The notes beneath the pieces were generated by a model, which saw only the letters and a program-made list of their open reading frames with translations, had not been told where the DNA came from and did not search any database. Both the position numbers and the translations under genes were made by a program. Positions 58,800-64,000 of a stretch of DNA of 64,000 nucleotides are shown here, piece after piece. The DNA is from Bacteroidaceae bacterium (GTDB lineage: Bacteria > Bacteroidota > Bacteroidia > Bacteroidales > Bacteroidaceae): contig JAFXTC010000002.1 in assembly GCA_017525235.1 (NCBI GenBank), forward strand, positions 44,064 to 108,063, written 5' to 3'. Each line of letters opens with the position of its first letter. Within the stretch, counting starts at the first letter, position 1.

Positions 58800-60455
58800 A
58801 TGGCAACAGCATGTTACATCAACGTTTATAACAGTCACGTGGACCGAGGTTCCAAGGTGACTACAGTCCCTCATGAACACTACGAGGTGGACGAGAGTGA
58901 AATCGTAGTGGGCCAACCGCTGCCCAAGTTGTGTGCGACAAACACGGTGACAGCCTACGATGGCGCACAAATCACGCTTGCACTATACGGCAAGACCTAC
59001 ACCATCAAGATTGATGAGGAGGTTGAGGTGGCCTGTAGCGAGCACCATGTTGGCGGGGGTGTCTATAGCCGTAACTGCTATTGCGTCCGACTGCTTGACA
59101 CGAAAATCATCTATAAGGGTGGCTGGCAGTGGGGAGATACCATCCGGCAGGAACTGAAAGGCCCCATCGGCGACGGAGAGGTGTTCTACCCCAATGGCGA
59201 CCACTTCAAGGGCATGTTCCACCTAAGCTATGCCAGCATCAACGGACCAGCCTACGCCGCAGAGGGGCGCTACACCTTTGCCGACGGCAGCTACATTGAG
59301 CACGCATGGATACACACCTCGAAGGACAAGAAGCCTGAGTGGTGGGGCCTACACGGCGTTTTCCGCATCCAGTGCCCGCCACCCTCCGCAGCGCTTCCTG
59401 CGGCAGGAAAGCCCGATAGCATCGCTATGTTCCTGCACGGAGGGCGGCGCTATGGGTTCGAGCTGGTTCTTGACAAGGGAGCCTATGACAAGGAAAAGCC
59501 ATGGGTGAGGGAGTGGTACGCCGGCGATAGCATCGTACGCTATACGGGACCAGACGATCTCTTCCAATATGAGGTCGTGGATTATGAGTTGGACGAGAAG
59601 GCCGAGGAAGGCTTCACCGCGCTGCGACTGACGCTGAAGGACGGCAATAAGACATATAAAGTGGAGCAGCGAGGCGGCCGCTACGAAATAAACAAATATG
59701 ACAATCAGATTTATGAACCCTCGACCCGTGTCACAGTCTGGCTACCCAACGGCGACTCTCTCGACCACTATGGCGATGACGTGAAAGACTTCAAGCCCTA
59801 CGACGGCTATGTGGAAGTACACCGTGCCAAGACTGCACAATGCCGCACGGAGCATTGGGAGAAAGGCAAGCTCGTTGACGACAGGGAGTGGCAACGTGAC
59901 AACCTCTTCTCGAAAAAGGTCACACTACCCGACCCCACTGGCATCGGCAGTGAGATGCTGGCCAACGTGTGGGCAGACGGGCACATCAGTTACAACTACG
60001 GCGAATGGGTCTATGACGGCGAGGTGAAGAATGACCGTCCCGAGGGCCAAGGCGTGCTTGTGGGCAACGACTATCACGGCCGGCGCCGTTATGAGGGCCT
60101 CTTCATCGACGGACAATATGCGGAGGAAGAGACCTTCACAGGCAAGATCATGCTGCACGCTAAGAGCGGTTACAAGCACTGGTCGGTTTACAGCGATGGC
60201 GAGTGGAAGTATAAGGAGTACGACATGGAGGCCAAACTCGGCACGCTGGGTGCCGACGGTTTTTGGAACTATGAGATTACGAAAATCACCCAAGAAGCCA
60301 TCACCATCTCCTTCTACGACAAGACCTACACTCTCACGCCCGACAATCCGCTGAACCTCCCCATTTCCGTAATAGAGGGCCACGAATACAGCGACGGCTG
60401 CGTGTACGACGGCGATGACTATTCGCTGGAATTGACGTGGAAAAGTGAAATTTGA
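58800..60455 (+). CDS. MORN-repeat-like protein, 551 aa, GC-rich
   Basis: No signal peptide or membrane segment, so probably cytoplasmic. MORN-type units are visible: GDGEVFYPNGDHFKGMFHLSY and AAEGRYTFADGSYIEHAWI (about 120-165) and YDGEVKNDRPEGQGVLV with RRYEGLFIDGQYAEE (about 405-440). The short motif YGKTYTIKIDEEVEV near the N-terminus recurs near the C-terminus as YDKTYTLTPDNPLNLP, which suggests an internal duplication. Base composition is clearly richer in G+C, with codons such as GGC, CTC and GAC favoured, unlike the flanking genes. Function is unknown. A second, shorter MORN-like gene follows after 40 bp. Confidence 0.78.
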   Translation: MATACYINVYNSHVDRGSKVTTVPHEHYEVDESEIVVGQPLPKLCATNTVTAYDGAQITLALYGKTYTIKIDEEVEVACSEHHVGGGVYSRNCYCVRLLDTKIIYKGGWQWGDTIRQELKGPIGDGEVFYPNGDHFKGMFHLSYASINGPAYAAEGRYTFADGSYIEHAWIHTSKDKKPEWWGLHGVFRIQCPPPSAALPAAGKPDSIAMFLHGGRRYGFELVLDKGAYDKEKPWVREWYAGDSIVRYTGPDDLFQYEVVDYELDEKAEEGFTALRLTLKDGNKTYKVEQRGGRYEINKYDNQIYEPSTRVTVWLPNGDSLDHYGDDVKDFKPYDGYVEVHRAKTAQCRTEHWEKGKLVDDREWQRDNLFSKKVTLPDPTGIGSEMLANVWADGHISYNYGEWVYDGEVKNDRPEGQGVLVGNDYHGRRRYEGLFIDGQYAEEETFTGKIMLHAKSGYKHWSVYSDGEWKYKEYDMEAKLGTLGADGFWNYEITKITQEAITISFYDKTYTLTPDNPLNLPISVIEGHEYSDGCVYDGDDYSLELTWKSEI

Positions 60456-60495
60456 AATGGTCAATTGTAAATCGCCAAACAGTAAATTGGAAATT

Positions 60496-60990
60496 ATGGA
60501 AGCAAGAAAGATTATCCGTTTGAACTACGATGGTGATAAAGATACCCAGGGACTACCGCACGGCGAAGGGTACATGGAATACATTGTGGATGAAGAGCAC
60601 ATCCCCTTCCCGCAATACCCCGACCTGCAGAACTATTACAGAGACGTAGGTCAAATGATCTACAAAGGCCACTTCGAGCACGGTATCCGGCAGGGCAAGG
60701 GCTACCTGTCCATGCTCGGTCTCAGGCGAGCCGACCGCTACGAGTGGTACTCCGAGGGCGATTACGACTGCGGTCGCCTTATTCATCCCGCACACCCCGA
60801 TGGCTCCTACCGTGACGACGTGTGCACGAAATACTGGTTCACACTCTTTGAGGGAACGTGGGAGGACGATATGCCGCTCAAGCCACGCTATCCCGAACAA
60901 AAGCTCCGTGAGGATGACCTTATCGACATCCGCCGCACCAGCAAGGAGGAACTGGAAAAGATATTCAATTTCTCTTCCATTCCTTTATAG
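60496..60990 (+). CDS. MORN-repeat-like protein, 164 aa, GC-rich
   Basis: The ATG at 60496 (MEARKIIRLNYDGDKDTQG) was chosen because the DNA before it (60456-60495) is an AATTGTAAAT/AAATTGGAAATT repeat stretch like those between other genes here; an ATG at 60445 overlaps the upstream gene. Visible MORN-type units are LPHGEGYMEYIVDEE and MIYKGHFEHGIRQGKGYLSML. Codon use matches the upstream 551-residue protein, so the two probably arrived and work together. The C-terminus (DLIDIRRTSKEELEKIFNFS) looks helical. Function is unknown. Confidence 0.75.
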   Translation: MEARKIIRLNYDGDKDTQGLPHGEGYMEYIVDEEHIPFPQYPDLQNYYRDVGQMIYKGHFEHGIRQGKGYLSMLGLRRADRYEWYSEGDYDCGRLIHPAHPDGSYRDDVCTKYWFTLFEGTWEDDMPLKPRYPEQKLREDDLIDIRRTSKEELEKIFNFSSIPL

Positions 60991-61075
60991 TTTTCTTGTA
61001 CCTACTTTTGATGATTTTTGCGCCATTGATAGCATACTGCTTATCAAAAAAGGTGGCTGATTGTGAACTTTGTTG

Positions 61076-61083
61076 TACCTTTG
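61076..61083 (+). promoter_or_regulatory. -7 box of the hemerythrin-LuxR regulator
   Basis: TACCTTTG at 61076-61083, 21 bp before the ATG at 61105. It excludes an upstream in-frame ATG at 61063 as start. No TTTG was found at the expected -33 position. Confidence 0.5.
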
Positions 61084-61104
61084 CATCAGAAAAACAAAGA
61101 TACA

Positions 61105-62079
61105 ATGACAGAGAAATATCACGAGTTGGATCCTATGAGCGATGTCATCAGTGATGACTATCGCATGTTGCAGATGCTGGGACGTTTTGGCATAACCCTG
61201 GGATTTGGAAATCAGACGGTGGGAGAGACGTGTAAGGCTGCAGGAGTGGATGTAACGACCTTCCTCACGGTTGTAAACTACGTAAAAGATGCGGCTCATG
61301 CACACATTAATGAGATGGTAGAGCAGATTAGCTTGCCTTGCTTGATACGCTACCTGAAGAATTCACATAGCTATTTTGTGGATTTCCGTCTGCCAAATAT
61401 CCGTAGGAAGCTTTTGGAGGCTATCGACTGTTCATCCTCTAACCAGATTGCCATGCTGATACTCAAATTCTATGATGAGTATGCTGCCGAGGTGGCTCGT
61501 CACATGAAATACGAGGATTCTCATGTTCATCCTTTTGTCGAGAATCTGCTTAACGGAAAAGTTGGGGCTGAGACGTTTGATACGGTGGTCCGTCAGCATG
61601 AAGACAATCATGCTTCCATAGAAAAGAGTATTGCCGAACTGAAGAACATCATTATTAAATACTATCCTAACGACAATGCTGCACAGCTAATGGGTGAGGT
61701 CCTGATGGACATCTTTATGACCGAGGAGGATTTGCTTACCCACTGTCACATGGAGGATACGCTCTTTGCCGAGTGTGTAAGACGCTTAGAATTTCAGGTG
61801 CGCCAGAATGGTGGTTCAGAGGTGGAAAGTTCCGAAGAATATGAAGAGAAAAGTACGCCTGCTTCTAACGACCTGAGTGAGCGTGAAAAAGATATTGTGG
61901 TGCAGGTGGCCAAGGGACTTTCTAACAAAGAGATTGCCGACAGGCTCTTCATCTCAGTGAATACCGTTATGACGCACAGACGTAATATTAGCCGGAAGTT
62001 GCAGATTCACAGCCCTGCTGCTTTAACCATTTATGCATTGGTAAATGGACTGGTAAATCTCGATGAAATTGCTGTTTAG
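61105..62079 (+). CDS. RIC/hemerythrin-domain LuxR-type transcriptional regulator
   Basis: 324 residues. Residues 25-60 (GRFGITLGFGNQTVGETCKAAGVDV) resemble the ScdA_N domain of RIC iron-centre repair proteins. Residues about 80-230 form a hemerythrin-like four-helix bundle with the candidate ligands H88 (NSHSYF), H133 and E137 (RHMKYED), H165 or H169 (RQHEDNH), and H213 and E217 (THCHMED). One histidine of the E. coli YtfE set (H105) has no clear counterpart. Residues 257-316 are a LuxR/GerE helix-turn-helix (LSEREKDIVVQVAKGLSNKE, FISVNTVMTHRRNI). It looks like a one-component sensor of oxygen, nitric oxide or iron state that binds DNA directly. It stands alone between the MORN genes and a convergent PfkB gene. 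Confidence 0.88.
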   Translation: MTEKYHELDPMSDVISDDYRMLQMLGRFGITLGFGNQTVGETCKAAGVDVTTFLTVVNYVKDAAHAHINEMVEQISLPCLIRYLKNSHSYFVDFRLPNIRRKLLEAIDCSSSNQIAMLILKFYDEYAAEVARHMKYEDSHVHPFVENLLNGKVGAETFDTVVRQHEDNHASIEKSIAELKNIIIKYYPNDNAAQLMGEVLMDIFMTEEDLLTHCHMEDTLFAECVRRLEFQVRQNGGSEVESSEEYEEKSTPASNDLSEREKDIVVQVAKGLSNKEIADRLFISVNTVMTHRRNISRKLQIHSPAALTIYALVNGLVNLDEIAV

Positions 62080-62149
62080 CCCTTTAATTGTTTATTGTTT
62101 ATCGGTTATTGGTTAGCGAACACGGCGGTAGCAAATTCTTCATTCTTCA

Positions 62150-63070
62150 CTAAACGAGAGGGTGAAACCCTCGAGAGATATAGTTTTCTTTGCTTTGGCA
62201 TGCGTTGCCAGCAAACTGGCAGGCGATGCCAATAAGCTCTTTCCATTGCTCCTCTGTTAAGTTGGGAAGCATTCCTTTTGATATCCCTTTCCAGATAAGC
62301 GCGCAAGAGATTCCTGCATTGAAGCTATCGCCTGCACCAACCGTACTAACCACATTATCTATTTTGGGAACCTGAAAGGTAAGGATGCCTAATGGTGTGC
62401 AGACGGTAACCTTCTCTGCTCCAGCGGTGCAGATAAAGATGGGGCAGTGGGCTCGTATATACTGTCGGTAGACGGTTTGTGCATCTCGTGTACCATACAT
62501 AATTTCGAAATCGTCTGCACTGCCTCTGACGATGCTGCTTTGACTAAAATTACTCAAGATGTTTGGCATCAACGTCTTCAGTTCATGGGCATGACTACGA
62601 CGGTAATTCAAGTCATAATACACAACGGCTCCCACCTGATTGGCTTCTTCCAAAAGTTGGGTAATCATGGGGCGAGTGCCCTTGCAAACGGCATAGTATG
62701 AACTGAGCAAGAGCACATCATTAGCATCAAGGGTAGGGGCATTCCAACCTTTTGGCGTAAAAGGCGGCTGTTTGTAGAAGACGTAGTTGGCATCGCCTTT
62801 GTCGTTCAGGAAAGCCAGGCTGACGGCACTCTTTTCTTCCGCTAACACCTTAAAGTATTCGGTAGACACACCATTTTCTTGCATAAAGTTCACTGTCTGC
62901 TGTCCCACAATATCGGCACCTGTATAGCCTACAAAGGCACAGGGAACTCCAGCCCTGCCTACACTGATAATGCTGTTGAAGCTGCTGCCTCCTGCCACAG
63001 CTGCCACCGGCTGATTATTCTTAAAGAGAATATCCAAAATGGTTTCTCCAACTCCGAGAACTTTATTCAT
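62150..63070 (-). CDS. PfkB-family carbohydrate kinase
   Basis: 306 residues. N-terminal VLGVGETILDILF and AVAGGSSFNSIISVGRAGVPCAFVGYTGAD are the first PfkB block. The second, with the catalytic aspartate, is DNVVSTVGAGDSFNAGISCAL. The likely reaction is phosphorylation of a sugar such as fructose, or of a nucleoside; the sequence does not settle which. It lies 41 bp after the patatin gene on the same strand, separated by TTTAG-type words. Confidence 0.9.
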   Translation of the reverse strand: MNKVLGVGETILDILFKNNQPVAAVAGGSSFNSIISVGRAGVPCAFVGYTGADIVGQQTVNFMQENGVSTEYFKVLAEEKSAVSLAFLNDKGDANYVFYKQPPFTPKGWNAPTLDANDVLLLSSYYAVCKGTRPMITQLLEEANQVGAVVYYDLNYRRSHAHELKTLMPNILSNFSQSSIVRGSADDFEIMYGTRDAQTVYRQYIRAHCPIFICTAGAEKVTVCTPLGILTFQVPKIDNVVSTVGAGDSFNAGISCALIWKGISKGMLPNLTEEQWKELIGIACQFAGNACQSKENYISRGFHPLV

Positions 63071-63078
63071 TGTATTTC

Positions 63079-63110
63079 AGACTTTAGGCTTTAGACCTTA
63101 GACTTTAGTT
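63079..63110. repeat. TAGACTTTAG tandem words between patatin and PfkB genes
   Basis: AGACTTTAGGCTTTAGACCTTAGACTTTAG-type units fill the 41-bp gap. The word set is nearly the same as at 35205-35236, 28 kb away. Confidence 0.8.
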
Positions 63111-63111
63111 A

Positions 63112-63963
63112 TTATTCCTTGTTCAGAAAATCCTTAATCTTATTCAATTGTTCTTCTGCGCACTTGCGCCCCATTTGGTACACGTGGCGCATTTTTTCTT
63201 CATTCTGTTCTGTGCGGCCAATGGGTAAAACCTCTTCTGGATAGATAAGGAGAACATTTCCTTTGCGCTCTTCTTCTGCCAAATATTGAAGTTGCTCATT
63301 ATACATTAGATGCCTGCGCCCCATTGCTTTTATGATAGCAGGGTATTTGCGCATGGTCAGTTGGAAGAGCGGCATCAGCTTGGTACGCTTCTTAAAGAAA
63401 CCTTTGGGCTGGGTTAGTACCACTATGTTACGTTTGAAGCCCAGTTCTTGAAAATGCTTCAGGGGAATGGAGTTGACAATGCCACCATCCAGAAGTTTTT
63501 TGCCATCCAAGTGAACGGGTCGGGATACAATAGGCATAGAGGCAGAGGCGCGAATCCAGTCGAGTCCCTCATCGTTCATTATGTCTAAACGCTTGTATAC
63601 AACTTCTCCAGTTTCTGCATCTGTGCAAACAACATGAAACTCCATGGGGTTCAGGCGAAAGGTTTCGTAATCAAAGATGTCCAGTTCATTGGGCAGGGTG
63701 TGATAGCTAAACTCAGCGCCTACCAGGTCCCCCGTTTTCAAGAAAGAACGCCAACTCATATATCTGGGGTCATCCTTAAAGGCAATGTTGTAACGCAGGG
63801 CACGACCAATTTGTCTAGATTTGTAGTTACAGCCAAAGGTCGCTCCAGCAGAGACACCAATCAGTCCGTCGAACTTTATTTGGTTCTCCATCATCACGTC
63901 GGTAACGCCTGCACTAAATAATGCTCGCAAGCCACCTCCTTCTAATACCAAACCTTTCTTCAT
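63112..63963 (-). CDS. patatin-like phospholipase
   Basis: 283 residues. The oxyanion loop is GLVLEGGGLRALFSAGV (5-21), the nucleophile elbow GVSAGATFG (about 37-45, serine in G-V-S-A-G), and the catalytic aspartate in KLLDGGIVNSIPL. This is the catalytic Ser-Asp pair of patatins, which hydrolyse phospholipids or other acyl esters. No signal peptide. The later part (LMPLFQLTMRKYPAIIKAMGRRH) matches the YjjU-type group of bacterial patatins. A minus-strand TATCTTTG box is at 63969-63976, 5 bp before the ATG, so the message should be nearly leaderless. Confidence 0.92.
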   Translation of the reverse strand: MKKGLVLEGGGLRALFSAGVTDVMMENQIKFDGLIGVSAGATFGCNYKSRQIGRALRYNIAFKDDPRYMSWRSFLKTGDLVGAEFSYHTLPNELDIFDYETFRLNPMEFHVVCTDAETGEVVYKRLDIMNDEGLDWIRASASMPIVSRPVHLDGKKLLDGGIVNSIPLKHFQELGFKRNIVVLTQPKGFFKKRTKLMPLFQLTMRKYPAIIKAMGRRHLMYNEQLQYLAEEERKGNVLLIYPEEVLPIGRTEQNEEKMRHVYQMGRKCAEEQLNKIKDFLNKE

Positions 63964-64000
63964 GGCTGCAAAGATACGATATTAAGTTGAAAATTGAAAA

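Noticed and set aside
62155-62175. GAGGGTGAAACCCTC hairpin as terminator of the PfkB gene
   Set aside because: The hairpin lies within the last codons of the gene, on the strand read from right to left, with no U run after it; it may be chance in coding sequence.

Overview
The window looks like a chromosomal stretch from a Bacteroidales bacterium, most likely Prevotella or a close relative. Three things point there: promoters of the Bacteroidetes form (TTG or TTTG, about 19-21 bp, then TAnnTTTG close to the start codon) with no clear Shine-Dalgarno sites; a type IX-style C-terminal tail on a secreted glycoside hydrolase; and typical gene sets such as mnmG-apt-uvrC, a three-gene fumarate reductase, a FeoA-FeoB fusion and indolepyruvate oxidoreductase beside two phenylacetate-CoA ligases. 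The species cannot be named from sequence alone. No rRNA, tRNA, CRISPR array, transposase or prophage was recognised.

Layout. 1-3246 (minus): uvrC (cut by the window edge), apt, mnmG. 3417-8276 (plus): frdCAB fumarate reductase, murQ, a Bcp peroxiredoxin. 8305-10918: a small exported HMA-like protein, an orphan hypothetical, DUF3237 and a bile acid:sodium symporter-family transporter. 10998-15886 (plus): glycan genes (NagX-like acyltransferase, an unclassified TIM-barrel glycosidase-like protein, a GH29 fucosidase). 15871-18610 (minus): dprA, a 4HBT thioesterase, DUF2851. 18705-23740 (plus): the tightly packed dapB-lepB-wbqC-rluA-php operon, converging on luxS. 24331-30574: a 1285-residue GH2 protein divergent from an AraC regulator and a GH5 beta-mannanase-like lipoprotein. 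30797-41189 (plus): an aromatic 2-oxoacid/aryl-acetate cluster (nitrilase, iorAB, aminotransferase, porin, SSS transporter, two PaaK, an ACT protein). 41202-49508: a PBP4-like peptidase, FeoAB with a Cys-rich partner, an M16 peptidase, mutS, a hypothetical. 49544-58253 (minus): a ResB-CcsA fusion, a RidA-like protein, then porin, imelysin, DUF1111 dihaem lipoprotein, a second porin and a monohaem lipoprotein, read as an iron/haem surface system. 58254-58799: a gene-free, repeat-dense region. 58800-60990: two GC-rich MORN-like genes. 61105-63963: a hemerythrin-LuxR regulator, a PfkB kinase and a patatin.

The genes suggest an anaerobic, saccharolytic gut or rumen lifestyle: fumarate respiration to succinate, mannan and fucosylated glycan breakdown, ferrous iron uptake through FeoAB, possible surface iron or haem capture, and interconversion of aromatic amino acids with aryl acetates.

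Two signals stand out. First, several short-repeat families run from intergenic DNA into coding sequence, where they make up signal peptides, interdomain linkers and stop codons (a GC-rich palindromic element in a signal peptide, at the iorA/iorB junction, in the FeoA-FeoB linker and in RluA; AT-rich tandem words in other signal peptides and in the ResB-CcsA linker). Second, 58254-58799 holds two near-identical 18-20 bp palindromes, repeats at an exact 22-bp period and a run of TGTAGG words, next to GC-rich MORN genes that look acquired.
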